Shown here piece after piece: positions 53,868-63,637 of a stretch of 64,000 bases of DNA. Location of the stretch: the NCBI GenBank assembly GCA_030348875.1, contig JAUCEP010000002.1, positions 3,055,001-3,119,000 on the forward strand, in the 5' to 3' direction. This DNA comes from Ureibacillus composti. GTDB lineage: Bacteria > Bacillota > Bacilli > Bacillales_A > Planococcaceae. Position 1 is the stretch's first letter; every line of letters starts with the position of its first letter. The position numbers and the translations under genes were made by a program. The notes below the pieces were generated by a model. That model had not been told where the DNA came from and searched no databases. It saw only the letters and a program-made list of their open reading frames with translations.

Positions 53868-54497
53868 TCAGTCTTTACTTCCTCTAATGGTTTTTAATAC
53901 TTCTTGGGAAAGGATTGACAACATAATTCCTAAAAGATACATAAAAATAAAGACAAGCGGGAAAGTTTTGACCCCTTCAACTATGATATTGTCTTCTGTT
54001 AGAGTTCCTAAAGAAACAAATGGACGTAACCCCATAATATAGACTAGAACTACACTACCTACAATTACCCCTGCGATTCCCATAACAATTCCTATTGCCA
54101 ATTTTAAATTAGGTTTCCATATAAAATATAATGTTATTGTTACATATAAAAGGATTTCAATGAGGAAAACTACAATATTTTTATCTAAGGTAAAGCCTAA
54201 TAGGGGAAAACATCCAAAAGATGAAAGTGTTAAAAGAAACACATAATTATTTAATATTTCGTATTGCTCTCTTCTAGTTTTCCACCAATAGATTGATAAG
54301 CCATATTCAAATAAAAGTATAGCAATCAAAACTAGTATAAAAGGAAACAAAGGTAGTTCACTTGCTTCTGATGCAATGACGGAAAAAATAAATCCCATAA
54401 ATAAATTTAAACCTAATGGAAAAAGAACTGCTGTACCAGTGTTTTTATATGTAATGGGAGTGTTACCACTTTTATTTCTCTTTTGTTTTTGATTCAT
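53868..54497 (-). CDS. polytopic membrane protein, unknown
   Basis: The product has about 209 residues from ATG 54497 (behind AAAGGTGGG) and six hydrophobic spans, with a basic N terminus (NQKQKRNKSGN). There is no catalytic motif. It is not recognised. The converging small frame on the other strand is a shadow. Confidence 0.65.
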   Translation of the reverse strand: MNQKQKRNKSGNTPITYKNTGTAVLFPLGLNLFMGFIFSVIASEASELPLFPFILVLIAILLFEYGLSIYWWKTRREQYEILNNYVFLLTLSSFGCFPLLGFTLDKNIVVFLIEILLYVTITLYFIWKPNLKLAIGIVMGIAGVIVGSVVLVYIMGLRPFVSLGTLTEDNIIVEGVKTFPLVFIFMYLLGIMLSILSQEVLKTIRGSKD

Positions 54498-54624
54498 TAT
54501 GAACCCACCTTTCATACAAATCATAACATCTCGATAGTTTTTTATCTCAGATAAGTTCTATTAAAAACTAACTAAGCATTGGTGCTCTGTACTCGAATGT
54601 ATTGCTATTAGTTAATAATATAAA

Positions 54625-54672
54625 AAAAAAATTCGATTCCTTTCTTAATATGAAAGAAATCGAATCCTTTTA
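54625..54672 (-). terminator. terminator of the repeat-protein gene
   Basis: GATTCGATTTCTTTC/GAAAGGAATCGAAT imperfect stem with a long T run on the minus strand. Confidence 0.7.
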
Positions 54673-54703
54673 ATTTACCATACGTGACAGTGACGTTACT
54701 TCG

Positions 54704-55336
54704 CTACTTCAATAAGTAAGGTATTTTTTCTTTTGGAATATCTAAACCTAATTCCTTTAACTGACTTTGAGCCTTAATTAGCAGTTGATCTACTTTTTCC
54801 TTAGTATCGGTATCTAGATCAGCAAATGGATCCTTTTTATCATGTTGATGTTTAGGGAACGAGACGCCCAATTCTTTTAATTTGGCTTCCGCATCCTCTT
54901 TTGTAAGGGATCCATTTTTAATTTGATTTAGTATTTGTTTTACTTTTTCCTTCGTTTCATCATCCAATTTTGCAAGCATGTCATCCCGATGATGATCAGG
55001 TAATTCTACTCCTAGCTCTTTCAATTGAGCATCTGCCTCTTCTTCTGTAATCTTGCCATCTTTCATTTGTTCCATAATTTCTTTTACTTTTTGTTTTGCA
55101 TCTTCATCTAATTTGTCAAACTTCGCATGATGTTTAGGCAGTTCTACATTTAAATCTGTTAAATCTTTCTTTAAGTTATTTAAAACTTCGTCGACTTTTT
55201 CTTTAGTTTCCTGGTCTAGATTTTCATACTCTTCCTTAAATTGATGAGCCAAGCTTTGATTAAACGTTGCTCCTATTCCAAAAATAAGGGTTACTGATAA
55301 AAATAATGCAAATAATATCTTCTTCAAAGATGTCAC
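54704..55336 (-). CDS. secreted protein of tandem helical repeats, unknown
   Basis: The 210-residue product has a signal peptide (1-30, ending near SLAHQ) and then about three tandem units of 40-50 residues following LDxxTKEKVxxILxxxKxGxLTxEEAxAxLKELG. Units close with LP.HH-type ends (ELPKHHAKF, ELPDHHRDD, SFPKHQHDK). The units are acidic/basic amphipathic helices, and the His-rich ends could bind metal. The start ATG follows AGGAGTGACATC. I do not recognise a named family. Repeat number may vary between strains. Confidence 0.75.
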   Translation of the reverse strand: MTSLKKILFALFLSVTLIFGIGATFNQSLAHQFKEEYENLDQETKEKVDEVLNNLKKDLTDLNVELPKHHAKFDKLDEDAKQKVKEIMEQMKDGKITEEEADAQLKELGVELPDHHRDDMLAKLDDETKEKVKQILNQIKNGSLTKEDAEAKLKELGVSFPKHQHDKKDPFADLDTDTKEKVDQLLIKAQSQLKELGLDIPKEKIPYLLK

Positions 55337-55415
55337 TCCTATGTTTATTCATGTATTCTTTTGAATGAATGTTGTTCCATTGCTATTAAAAAGTGTGTCA
55401 TTAAGATTGAGCACA

Positions 55416-55835
55416 TTAAAAATTAATTATTTTCGGGTCTTCCCCTTTTGTATTCATTAAGCGCATTTGAGTAGGTGTTACTTTTAAAATGACCATTTTC
55501 GGATCGTCCGGACCATCAAACCAAAATTTCAATGCTTTATTCCAAACTTTTTCTTTCATTCCGTCATTTTGTGAAACTTCTACCTTTCCTTCAATTTCTA
55601 AAAATGAATCACCAAACCCTTTTCCATCGTAACCAATTAGAATATGTGTATTAGGGTTTTGTTGTAATTCCTCCACTTTATGGGTGTCATTGCTAGTTAC
55701 TGTATACAAAGTAAAGTTATCGTTAAAAAAAGTCATATAACGTGAGTGAGGTTTATTCCCTTGGATTGTTGCCATTGTTCCAACCATATTATCATCTAAT
55801 ATTTTTGCAGCTATTTCTAAGTCTGTTTTTGCCAT
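55416..55835 (-). CDS. pyridoxamine 5'-phosphate oxidase-fold general stress protein
   Basis: The 139-residue split-barrel protein opens DLEIAAKILDDNMVGTMATI and has HSRYMTFFNDNFTLY and KVEELQQNPNTHILIGYD, typical of general stress protein 26-like flavin-binding proteins. The cofactor is FMN or related; the reaction is unknown. It is monocistronic. Confidence 0.85.
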   Translation of the reverse strand: MAKTDLEIAAKILDDNMVGTMATIQGNKPHSRYMTFFNDNFTLYTVTSNDTHKVEELQQNPNTHILIGYDGKGFGDSFLEIEGKVEVSQNDGMKEKVWNKALKFWFDGPDDPKMVILKVTPTQMRLMNTKGEDPKIINF

Positions 55836-55903
55836 AAATTGTATCCTCCCTTGATTTTTTCATTTTATTATTTGAGAGTTACAATTCATTTATGCTCAAT
55901 AAC

Positions 55904-56788
55904 TTAAAAAACTGGTTTCCATGTAGTTAAAAATTTTTCAGTCTTTTTTCTACCAATATCAATCAGTAATTCTTTCGTTTCTTGGTCAATATCGAATTTT
56001 GTAGTGGAATAATCTTCAACAGGGATAAAAATAATATTTTTCTCATGCTTCCTCGATATATATCGCTCATCATGAGCAATTCTCATTGCAGTAAACAGTG
56101 CTTCAAATAAATTTAAGCCATTTTTAAATTGTTGAGGAGGTAGTTGTTCACGTGGTTGACTAAGTTTCAACCCTAAAAGTGGACGTTCTTTCATTCCATT
56201 ATCAAATATCCACATTGGGAAATTACTTAAAATCCCTCCGTCTACAAAGAGATATTCGCCCTTTTTATTTTTCAAAATAACTGGCTCAAAGAAAAATGGT
56301 AAACCACAACTCATTCTTAAAGCACGGGCAACGGAAAATGTCTTCCAGTCAATACCGTAATAACTTAAATCATCTGGTAACACAATCATGCGTCCACTTG
56401 ATAAATCCGATGTTACAAGTTTTAATTTTCCCTTTGGTAAGTCTTCAAAAGTATAGATTCCTTTACTGGCTAACTGTTGATAAAACCAATTTTCTAATGC
56501 ATCACCTTTATATAATCCGAATTTGAAATACAAATTTATCCATTTAGTAAATGGTAGTGAAAATGCCTTTTTTGGAGGGTCTAAGAGGGATTTAAGATTT
56601 AATTCATCCAATACATTTTCAACTTCTTTAACGGTATAGCCTGCAGCAATGAATGCAGCAACAATAGCTCCTGCACTTGTTCCCGCTACTCGTTTAAATT
56701 GATAATTTTTTTCTTCTAATACTTGATAGGCACCAATAAAGGCAAAAGCTTTTATACCACCACCAGAGAACACACCATCTATTTCCAT
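55904..56788 (-). CDS. patatin-like phospholipase
   Basis: The product has about 294 residues from ATG 56788 (behind GGGGAGAGG). The oxyanion motif is GGGIKAF near residue 8, the nucleophile serine is in GTSAGA near 36, and the aspartate is in DGGILSNFP near 180, completing the Ser-Asp dyad. It would hydrolyse lipid acyl esters. It resembles B. subtilis YlbK in layout but lies in a different context. Confidence 0.9.
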   Translation of the reverse strand: MEIDGVFSGGGIKAFAFIGAYQVLEEKNYQFKRVAGTSAGAIVAAFIAAGYTVKEVENVLDELNLKSLLDPPKKAFSLPFTKWINLYFKFGLYKGDALENWFYQQLASKGIYTFEDLPKGKLKLVTSDLSSGRMIVLPDDLSYYGIDWKTFSVARALRMSCGLPFFFEPVILKNKKGEYLFVDGGILSNFPMWIFDNGMKERPLLGLKLSQPREQLPPQQFKNGLNLFEALFTAMRIAHDERYISRKHEKNIIFIPVEDYSTTKFDIDQETKELLIDIGRKKTEKFLTTWKPVF

Positions 56789-56859
56789 AAACCTCTCCCC
56801 TTTATTTTCCATCTTTACAATTTAAGAATAAAGGGGAAAAAATAGAACTAATGTCGAAA

Positions 56860-56894
56860 AAGGACACCTCATATTGAGATGCCCTTTATGATTT
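56860..56894 (-). terminator. terminator of the 65-residue gene
   Basis: AAAGGGCATCTC-aatat-GAGGTGTCCTTTTT hairpin on the minus strand, past the stop at 56946. Confidence 0.7.
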
Positions 56895-56945
56895 TTAGTT
56901 TAAGTATTTAGAGTACAGAAAGCCATTTGGAAAATTTACTAATCA

Positions 56946-57143
56946 TTAACCATTTAAATTTGTATGATTACTCTTATTTGTTTGTCTTCCATTATCATTG
57001 TCTTGCTTACCGTGATTATTGTTTTGATTTCGCTTTTTTGCTTGTTCATTTTCACCTATGATGTCAAAATCATCTGGACTTAGATCAAAACCGTATCCAT
57101 ATTCTTCACGATCCTGTCCATTTCCCTTTTTTTTGTTTTTCAC
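56946..57143 (-). CDS. small hydrophilic Asn/Lys-rich protein, unknown
   Basis: The 65-residue product starts at GTG 57143 with a strong GGAGGTGATC site 4 nt away. The first half is acidic (EEYGYGFDLSPDDFDIIGEN), and the second half is Asn/Gln/His-rich and probably disordered. The strong ribosome binding site and its own terminator support a real gene. The composition resembles small spore proteins, but no specific family is recognised. Confidence 0.6.
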   Translation of the reverse strand: MKNKKKGNGQDREEYGYGFDLSPDDFDIIGENEQAKKRNQNNNHGKQDNDNGRQTNKSNHTNLNG

Positions 57144-57255
57144 AATAGATCACCTCCATAGAATATAATTTGTACATTCTTACTGTTTTTATGTGTCGGT
57201 TCATATTTCTAATTGAAAACCCTTAATATGTATTTTGGATGTTTTCTTTCATGAA

Positions 57256-57290
57256 AAAAGGCAAAATCCCACTAGTGGATTTTGCCTTTC
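57256..57290 (-). terminator. terminator of sodA
   Basis: AAAGGCAAAATCC-cactag-GGATTTTGCCTTT hairpin with T-rich tail on the minus strand. Confidence 0.85.
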
Positions 57291-57341
57291 ATATTAATTA
57301 TTGTACCTGTTGTTATTCGAAGCGGTAATAACTAAATTAAA

Positions 57342-57947
57342 TTATTTAGCAGCAGCGAATTTTTCAGCTACAACATCCCAGTTTACTACGTTCCAGAATG
57401 CAGAAATGTAGTCAGGACGACGGTTTTGATAGTTTAAGTAGTAAGCGTGTTCCCAAACGTCTAAACCTAAGATTGGTGTTTTACCTTCCATGATTGGAGA
57501 GTCTTGGTTTGGTGTTGATGTAATAGCTAGTTCGCCACCATCTACTACTAACCAAGCCCAACCAGAACCGAATCGGCCTGTAGCAGCTTTTGCAAATTCA
57601 TCTTTGAAAGAATCTAAGCTACCGAATTTTGCTTCGATTGCAGAAGCTAATTCACCAGCAGGAGCAGTAGCACCACCTGGAGCTAAAATTTCCCAGAATA
57701 ATGAATGGTTTGCATGACCGCCACCATTGTTACGTACTGCAGTTTGTTTGTCAGCAGGAAGTGCTTCGATATTTGCAATAAGTTCATTTAGATCTTTGCT
57801 AGCAAATTCAGTTCCTTCTACTGCTGCGTTTAAGTTTGTTACATAAGTGTTATGGTGTTTCGTATGGTGAATCTCCATAGTTTTTGCATCGATATTTGGT
57901 TCCAATGCATCATAAGCGTAAGATAATTGTGGTAATTCAAATGTCAT
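57342..57947 (-). CDS. sodA: superoxide dismutase (Mn/Fe)
   Basis: The 201-residue enzyme has metal ligands His in [12 protein letters not shown] near residue 27, His in NHSLFWEIL near 81, and Asp plus His in [17 protein letters not shown] near 163-167. It converts superoxide to peroxide. The start ATG follows GGGAGGATATTCACA. Gene order with yqgC and yqgB matches B. subtilis. Confidence 0.96.
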   Translation of the reverse strand: MTFELPQLSYAYDALEPNIDAKTMEIHHTKHHNTYVTNLNAAVEGTEFASKDLNELIANIEALPADKQTAVRNNGGGHANHSLFWEILAPGGATAPAGELASAIEAKFGSLDSFKDEFAKAATGRFGSGWAWLVVDGGELAITSTPNQDSPIMEGKTPILGLDVWEHAYYLNYQNRRPDYISAFWNVVNWDVVAEKFAAAK

Positions 57948-58135
57948 TGTGAATATCCTCCCTAAACATAAGTAATATTGATTACAATACTAGGTTATCA
58001 AAATTGGGTATTTCATTCAATCATTTAGCTCCAAGTAAAAGTCAATTCAGCCTTTAGGCGGAAAAACTGGTGCGATTTAACTATAATCACAATTTAATAG
58101 AATCCCCTTTTCGAAAAGTAATCAACAAGTAATTA

Positions 58136-58615
58136 TTATATGGCAATGATGAAAATAATAATCATCACAGCTTGTATAATTGCTTTTGTAATTACAGAAG
58201 TTAAAAAACCAATTAACGACCCAACTCCAGCTCTAATAGCTTGCTTTAATTCTACCTTCGTTACAAGAATCTCACCAATAACAGCTCCTACGAATGGTCC
58301 TATTAAAATTCCTGCAATCGGGATAATAAATGGTCCTACTAGTAACCCAATTGTACTCCCCCACATACCCGCTTTGGAGCCACCAAACTTTTTAACCCCT
58401 ACTAAATTGGCGACGGAATCTGCTGCAAAAAGCAGAATAACAAATAAAATTTCAATAATCCAAAACCACCAACTAAGCTCTGCAAAAGAGAAAAATAAGC
58501 CATATACAATAAATCCAATTAAAATAAATAACACTGACGGAATAATCGGATAAACAAGCCCAACGAATGCTATGATAAAACTTGCAATTATTAATATCCA
58601 TGCAATAAATTCCAA
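58136..58615 (-). CDS. yqgC: DUF456 membrane protein YqgC
   Basis: The 159-residue product has four or five long hydrophobic segments with glycine-rich connections ([24 protein letters not shown]), typical of DUF456. Function is unknown. The plus-strand frame over the same bases is a shadow. It lies between sodA and yqgB as in B. subtilis. Confidence 0.88.
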   Translation of the reverse strand: MEFIAWILIIASFIIAFVGLVYPIIPSVLFILIGFIVYGLFFSFAELSWWFWIIEILFVILLFAADSVANLVGVKKFGGSKAGMWGSTIGLLVGPFIIPIAGILIGPFVGAVIGEILVTKVELKQAIRAGVGSLIGFLTSVITKAIIQAVMIIIFIIAI

Positions 58616-58779
58616 ATTTCCATCTCCTATTCATGACGATTCAATTTTCATACGGAAAAACATTAGAATAAGTTTCATGCTTTTTTAGAATTCTCCCAAA
58701 TCTATAATTTATTTAATGCACTATGACTTTGTTTTTTCTTTCATTATTTCATGGTAAACTATTGTGTGGAGGAGAAAAT

Positions 58780-59289
58780 ATGGTAAAACATTCTCAATTA
58801 TTTATTGATAGTTTAATTCACCCTAAAAAATTAGCTACTTATCGCTTATTAACAATAGGAAAAGTTATACAATACGTTTTTTTACTAGTATCAATTATGG
58901 CAATCTTTTCATTTAGTCAGTTTGTTTTAGGCGTATCTAAAGAAGAATCTAATTTTATTGGCTTAACTGATTATGTGAAAAATATACAGTGGCTATTATA
59001 CCCATTTGCACTAATTTTACAGTTTTTAGTATCCACAATTGTTCTTTTTACACAGATTAGTATTTATGCATTTGCAAGTTTAGTTATCTTAAAAATAATG
59101 AATAGACGCGGTGAATATCGTCATATATGGCGAACATCAGCGTTAGCAATTACATGGGCAACTCTATTAACCATTCTTTTTTCATTTACTCCAATCTCAC
59201 AAATACTAGCAAGTTTAATAGGAATAGCAATAACTCTCACTCTATTAACTTTTGCAATTTCAAAATACCCAAAAAAACTTAAAAAATAG
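58780..59289 (+). CDS. yqgB: DUF1189 membrane protein YqgB
   Basis: The product has 169 residues from ATG 58780 behind GGAGGAG (58768-58774). It opens MVKHSQLFIDSLIHPKKLATYR and has four spans, typical of the DUF1189/YqgB family. Function is unknown. An upstream in-frame start at 58723 lacks a ribosome binding site. Confidence 0.88.
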   Translation: MVKHSQLFIDSLIHPKKLATYRLLTIGKVIQYVFLLVSIMAIFSFSQFVLGVSKEESNFIGLTDYVKNIQWLLYPFALILQFLVSTIVLFTQISIYAFASLVILKIMNRRGEYRHIWRTSALAITWATLLTILFSFTPISQILASLIGIAITLTLLTFAISKYPKKLKK

Positions 59290-59342
59290 TATGCATGAAT
59301 CCCTCTTGACTTCATATAGTGGAAGAAAGGAGGGTTATTTAT

Positions 59343-59678
59343 ATGCGTTTTCTACTATTTACAATTCTATTTTTTCTAGTAGCAACTATCATTAAAATAG
59401 ATTTAACTGAGGGTACAGTTCCACTTGCTGCATTTTCGATCGAGCAACAACAATGTGAGGATCAGTATTCGCTTCAAAAAGTAACAGTTCAAACAACTCA
59501 GGGAGATACCGTTCAAAGCTTATTAGCTGTATATCCTTCAGAAGTTGATATATCATTTCCTGAAAGATTATCCTATTTTTATAAATTAAATCCGCATTTA
59601 CAAAATCAATCAATTGTTCCAGGTGAATATATCGAAATACCAATGTTTAAAAAGTCTAGTGAAATATGTTCCAATTAA
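59343..59678 (+). CDS. secreted LysM-like domain protein
   Basis: The product has 111 residues from ATG 59343 behind AAAGGAGGG. A signal sequence or anchor (1-20) is followed by a single LysM-like domain, VTVQTTQGDTVQSLLAVYP ... KLNPHLQNQSIVPGEYIEIP. LysM modules bind peptidoglycan. There is no catalytic domain. It lies between yqgB and ispG. Confidence 0.8.
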   Translation: MRFLLFTILFFLVATIIKIDLTEGTVPLAAFSIEQQQCEDQYSLQKVTVQTTQGDTVQSLLAVYPSEVDISFPERLSYFYKLNPHLQNQSIVPGEYIEIPMFKKSSEICSN

Positions 59679-59792
59679 AAAGTTAGTGTATATCCTTGTC
59701 ATTTACTTTCATACACTGATAAAATGATAAGGATGAAGGTACATAACTGCATAGGAGAATATACTTAAGTACCTAAAAAGGAGAGAATCTTC

Positions 59793-60899
59793 ATGAGTGA
59801 AATTATTCACCGTACCAAAACACGTCCTGTGCGTGTTGGAAATTTAACAATTGGTGGTAGTAATGAACTATTCATCCAAAGTATGTGTACAACAAAAACA
59901 CATGATGTAGAAGCTACTGTAGCTGAAATATTACGATTAGAAGAAGCTGGTTGTCAGCTTGTACGTGTAGCCGTTCCAGACGAACGTGCCGCAAATGCTA
60001 TTGCTGATATTAAAAAACGTATCCATATTCCCCTTGTGGCGGATATTCATTTTGATTATAAGTTAGCTTTAAAGGCTATTGAAAATGGAATTGATAAAGT
60101 ACGAATCAACCCAGGAAATATCGGTCGACGTGAGAAAGTTGAAGCAGTTGTAAATGCAGCTAAAGCTAAAGGTATTCCAATTCGAATTGGAGTTAATGCA
60201 GGATCACTTGAACGCCATATTCTTGAAAAGTATGGATACCCTACTGCTGATGGTATGGTTGAGTCAGCACTTCACCATATCAAAATTTTAGAAGACCTAG
60301 ATTTCCATGATATTATAGTGTCTATGAAGGCCTCTGATGTTAACTTAGCAATTGAAGCTTACGAAAAAGCTGCACAAGCATTCGATTATCCGTTACATTT
60401 AGGTATTACAGAATCTGGTACACTCTTTGCAGGTACAGTTAAATCTGCTGCTGGTCTTGGGGCAATTCTATCAAGAGGAATAGGAAATACATTACGGATT
60501 TCTTTATCTGCAGATCCAGTAGAAGAAATTAAAGTGGCGCGTGAGCTTCTTAAATCTTTCGGACTTGCTTCAAACATGGCAACATTAATCTCTTGCCCAA
60601 CTTGTGGACGAATTGAAATCGACTTAATTTCGATTGCCAATGAAGTAGAAGAATACATTTCAAAATTAAATGTTCCTTTAAAAGTTGCAGTTTTAGGCTG
60701 TGCAGTAAATGGCCCTGGTGAAGCACGAGAAGCTGATATTGGGATTGCTGGTGCACGTGGAGAAGGACTTCTATTTATGAAAGGTAAGACAGTTCGTAAA
60801 GTTCCAGAAGAAACAATGGTAGAAGAATTGAAAAAAGAAATTGATAAATTAGCAGCTGAAATGGCTGAAGAACGCGCAGCGGCTGAATCAAATATATAA
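59793..60899 (+). CDS. ispG: 4-hydroxy-3-methylbut-2-en-1-yl diphosphate synthase
   Basis: The 368-residue enzyme performs the penultimate step of the MEP isoprenoid pathway. A TIM-barrel N domain ([16 protein letters not shown]) precedes the iron-sulfur C domain, with cysteines in ISCPTCGR and [11 protein letters not shown]. The start ATG follows AAAGGAGAG. It lies 17 bp or less before the next gene and is probably co-transcribed with it. Confidence 0.95.
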   Translation: MSEIIHRTKTRPVRVGNLTIGGSNELFIQSMCTTKTHDVEATVAEILRLEEAGCQLVRVAVPDERAANAIADIKKRIHIPLVADIHFDYKLALKAIENGIDKVRINPGNIGRREKVEAVVNAAKAKGIPIRIGVNAGSLERHILEKYGYPTADGMVESALHHIKILEDLDFHDIIVSMKASDVNLAIEAYEKAAQAFDYPLHLGITESGTLFAGTVKSAAGLGAILSRGIGNTLRISLSADPVEEIKVARELLKSFGLASNMATLISCPTCGRIEIDLISIANEVEEYISKLNVPLKVAVLGCAVNGPGEAREADIGIAGARGEGLLFMKGKTVRKVPEETMVEELKKEIDKLAAEMAEERAAAESNI

Positions 60900-60916
60900 A
60901 CTAGGTGGTCTTGCCA

Positions 60917-61501
60917 TTGACAAAAACGAAGCCTCGATTCGGTATTGATATTGATGGAACAGTTACATGTCCAGATACCCTAATACCTCATATTAATAAG
61001 CAATATAATACAAACATCGTATTAGATGATGTTATTGAATATGATTTTTTAAGTGCTTTTCCTCATCCGGTTGATCGTAATGAATTTAATAGATGGTTTA
61101 AGGAAAACGAAGAATATATGTATTCCGTAAGCTCTATTGCTAAAGATGCTCAAGTAATATTAAAAAAATGGCACCAAATATATGAACTATACTATATTTC
61201 TGCACGTGGTTTAAATGTTTTTGAAATTACAAAACAATGGTTTGAACAAAATGATGTACCCTATGACCATATTGAGTTAATAGGTAGCCATGATAAGCTT
61301 AGAATTGCTAGAGAACATAAGGTCCAGGTGTTTTTTGAAGATAAGCATGACAATGCAGTAATGCTAGCAGAAGAATTACAAATACCAGTCATATTATTTG
61401 ATACACCTTATAATCGAAAGGCAATTCCAACGAATGTCATACGAGTAAACAATTGGATTGAAGCAGATTCTTGGATTAATAAAAACTTCTCATTAACATA
61501 A
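60917..61501 (+). CDS. HAD-superfamily 5'(3')-deoxyribonucleotidase-like protein
   Basis: The product has about 194 residues. HAD motif I is GIDIDGTVTCP near residue 10, motif II Ser is in YYISARG, and the acidic pair lies in VFFEDKHDNAV. Length and the IEYDF block fit the NT5C-type family, as in B. subtilis YqfW. The likely start is TTG 60917 with AGGTGG 6-8 nt upstream; GTG 60905 lies inside that site. It probably shares ispG transcription. Confidence 0.8.
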   Translation: MTKTKPRFGIDIDGTVTCPDTLIPHINKQYNTNIVLDDVIEYDFLSAFPHPVDRNEFNRWFKENEEYMYSVSSIAKDAQVILKKWHQIYELYYISARGLNVFEITKQWFEQNDVPYDHIELIGSHDKLRIAREHKVQVFFEDKHDNAVMLAEELQIPVILFDTPYNRKAIPTNVIRVNNWIEADSWINKNFSLT

Positions 61502-61502
61502 A

Positions 61503-61538
61503 CAAAGGGAACTAGTGATTTACTAGTTCCCTTTGTTT
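61503..61538. terminator. bidirectional terminator
   Basis: AAACAAAGGGAACTAGT-gattt-ACTAGTTCCCTTTGTTTG is a long perfect stem with T tract after the nucleotidase gene. Confidence 0.88.
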
Positions 61539-61545
61539 GTTTCTC

Positions 61546-61674
61546 TTAAATTTCCCAAATTCCTTCAATATAACGTTTTACAAAAGTCTCAAATGTAATT
61601 CCATAATCGTCATAATAGTTATGATAAACAAAATAAACCCCTAGCTTTTCCAGAAGTACATCATCAATTAGCAT
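61546..61674 (-). CDS. possible small protein of 42 residues
   Basis: Short frame from ATG (61674-61672) to TAA (61548-61546), opening MLIDDVLLEKLGVYFVYHN and rich in Tyr, Phe and Asp, with AAGGGA just before the start. It uses the shared terminator at 61503-61538. Composition is protein-like, but no family is recognised. Confidence 0.5.
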   Translation of the reverse strand: MLIDDVLLEKLGVYFVYHNYYDDYGITFETFVKRYIEGIWEI

Positions 61675-62363
61675 AATCCCTTCCCTTCAGTGTTTGTCTT
61701 TGCGTAATTAATATTTCCTTCATAATCACAATGTTTATAATTTTGTTATAAAACATTCACAGTAAGTTTGGGGACTTTCCCATTTTCTTCATTATGATAA
61801 AAATAATCGTTAAAACGGGAGAATTTCTAATGCATGGTACTTGCTTCGTTTTTGATATTGTTCCTACCCGGTTGTAAACATCAACTAACAGATTTGCTAG
61901 AGGCTGTCTATGGAATTGCTAAGGCTGCAGACAGAGTAGACAAAACTACATGGCAGATTTACATTCTCTTCTCGGGATAGAAATCAATCATAATATCCTA
62001 AATTTTACTATTAATACTTCATTTACTACTATTCTACGTGATATTTAGAGGGATTATGAAAAAAGGTTAATATACAAATTTTAACAACAAAAGCCAGTAT
62101 GAAAGATTTTCCTTTTGAATATGACAATTTTCAGAGGAAGTAATAGAGAATTTAGGAACAATAGTCAAGTTTTCATAAAGCTAATCATAGTAAATGTGAA
62201 ATACTCGCTGAGAAAACAATGATTAAGTTAATGTTGAATAATGGACCCCTTATCTGAAAAAAGTGGTGCATTCCTGCTTCAATCCATTAATGATAATTAC
62301 ATTTCTTTGAATAATAAGAAAAACAACCTCTTTACACTACATTTTTAGAGGTTGCTTTTGGAA
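61675..62363. other. 690-bp intergenic region with one doubtful small frame
   Basis: The only candidate is a plus-strand frame 61834-61980 of 48 codons with a lipoprotein-like start (MVLASFLILFLPGCKHQ) but poor ribosome binding site spacing (about 13 nt). A terminator for the esterase gene, AACCTCTTTACA/TGTAGTG..AGAGGTTG-type, lies at 62318-62357. Otherwise nothing is recognised. Confidence 0.4.
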
Positions 62364-63014
62364 TTAATGTTTTGTTTCTGCAAGATTTTCTGCAATAAAG
62401 GCAATTAAATCACGCAAATTATCAGGAGACACTCCGTGACCATCAGGATAAACCTTATATGTAACATTTGCGCCTAGATCTGTGAAGTACTGTTTGCTAA
62501 TTTCACTCCACTGGACCGGATAATCATAATCATATTCCCCGTGGGAAATAAAAATTTTAGACTTATTTAAGTTTGATGTATTATATTCTTCCTTTACAAA
62601 TGTAGGTAAAAACCCACTTAATGCAGCTACTCCCTTTATAGTCCTACCTAGAGTAACTAACAATGTTTGTGCTACCACTGCACCTTGATTAAAACCAATT
62701 ACATAAATTTGATTAATATCTAATTCGAATTCTTCTATTGCTTCTAAAATAAATGAGTTTGTGAAATTTATCACTTTGTCAAATACTTCTCTTGTTGGCT
62801 TACCTTCCTCTTCGAAAGTATAAAAAGCAAATCCAGGTCGATGTGATATAGGACCTCTTAAACTAAAGATATGACATTGACCTTTAAATTCCTCTACTAA
62901 TTGTAATAAGTCATCTTCGTTACTTCCTAATCCATGTAATAAAAAAATAGCAGGCTTTTTTTCATTTAGATTTTCCGTTGGTGGGATATGTTTAAAAGTG
63001 TATGGTGATTTCAT
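62364..63014 (-). CDS. alpha/beta-hydrolase, carboxylesterase family, nucleophile Ser replaced by Asn
   Basis: The 216-residue product has the fold and most landmarks of the phospholipase/carboxylesterase family: LLHGLGSNEDDLL near residue 26, LRGPISHRPGFAFY near 53, Asp in HGEYDYDYP near 160 and the final His in DGHGVSPDNL near 193. The nucleophile elbow, normally GFSQGA, reads GFNQGA near residue 107 (codon AAT). The protein is therefore either inactive as an esterase or has another role. The start ATG follows GGAAGG. Confidence 0.82.
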   Translation of the reverse strand: MKSPYTFKHIPPTENLNEKKPAIFLLHGLGSNEDDLLQLVEEFKGQCHIFSLRGPISHRPGFAFYTFEEEGKPTREVFDKVINFTNSFILEAIEEFELDINQIYVIGFNQGAVVAQTLLVTLGRTIKGVAALSGFLPTFVKEEYNTSNLNKSKIFISHGEYDYDYPVQWSEISKQYFTDLGANVTYKVYPDGHGVSPDNLRDLIAFIAENLAETKH

Positions 63015-63097
63015 TTTTATTTTCCTTCCTTTACTAATTGATTGTGTAATAGCTTAGAACTAACTTGTTTGATTTTTCATTATCTCACAAAGGAAAG

Positions 63098-63637
63098 TTA
63101 ATTTATATTTAATTGGTTTACGATTTTAAAGACTTGATCATAAATTAGTTTATCAATAAACTTAATTAATTCTTCTCCAACATCATGAAGTAAAACCTGC
63201 GATTGTTGATCCAATGCAAATAATGTTATGACATCTATTCGCAAAGAATTCTCTATTGAAGCAAATGCGTAATCATATGATATATTTTGGTTCGATTTAG
63301 CCTGTGATTTAAACTTATTTAATAATTCATTCATTCTTAAGGATAGATTTTCACGAATTTTCATTTGTTCTAATAGTAATTCATTTTGAATCGTTTGTAT
63401 TTTAGTAATCTTACCATTACCAAAATTTTGGAGGAAAATTTCCACCCATGCTTTTTTATTTTCAATGAAATACTCGATATTAAGTAACATCTTTGCAAAA
63501 AACTCCTCTTCTGTAGGAGTTGAATTTTTCTTCAAATCAATCGCATTTTGGATTTGTGTTTGAAATTTATGAAGGTCAATATTATTTGTTAAACGGTTTA
63601 ATGATTGTTCAATATAATTTTTCGTTTGCGGATTCAA
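63098..63637 (-). CDS. helical cytosolic protein, unknown
   Basis: The 179-residue product is almost entirely helical by composition, with long Lys/Glu/Gln/Asn-rich amphipathic stretches. There is no signal peptide, membrane span or recognised motif. The start ATG lies behind AAGGAAG (TTAAGGAAGTGTGAGT). It lies about 84 bp upstream of the hydrolase gene on the same strand and may share a transcript. Confidence 0.6.
   Translation of the reverse strand: MNPQTKNYIEQSLNRLTNNIDLHKFQTQIQNAIDLKKNSTPTEEEFFAKMLLNIEYFIENKKAWVEIFLQNFGNGKITKIQTIQNELLLEQMKIRENLSLRMNELLNKFKSQAKSNQNISYDYAFASIENSLRIDVITLFALDQQSQVLLHDVGEELIKFIDKLIYDQVFKIVNQLNIN

Noticed and set aside
58140-58553. 137-residue plus-strand coding frame
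   Set aside because: It is fully antisense to yqgC, a conserved DUF456 gene, with no ribosome binding site.
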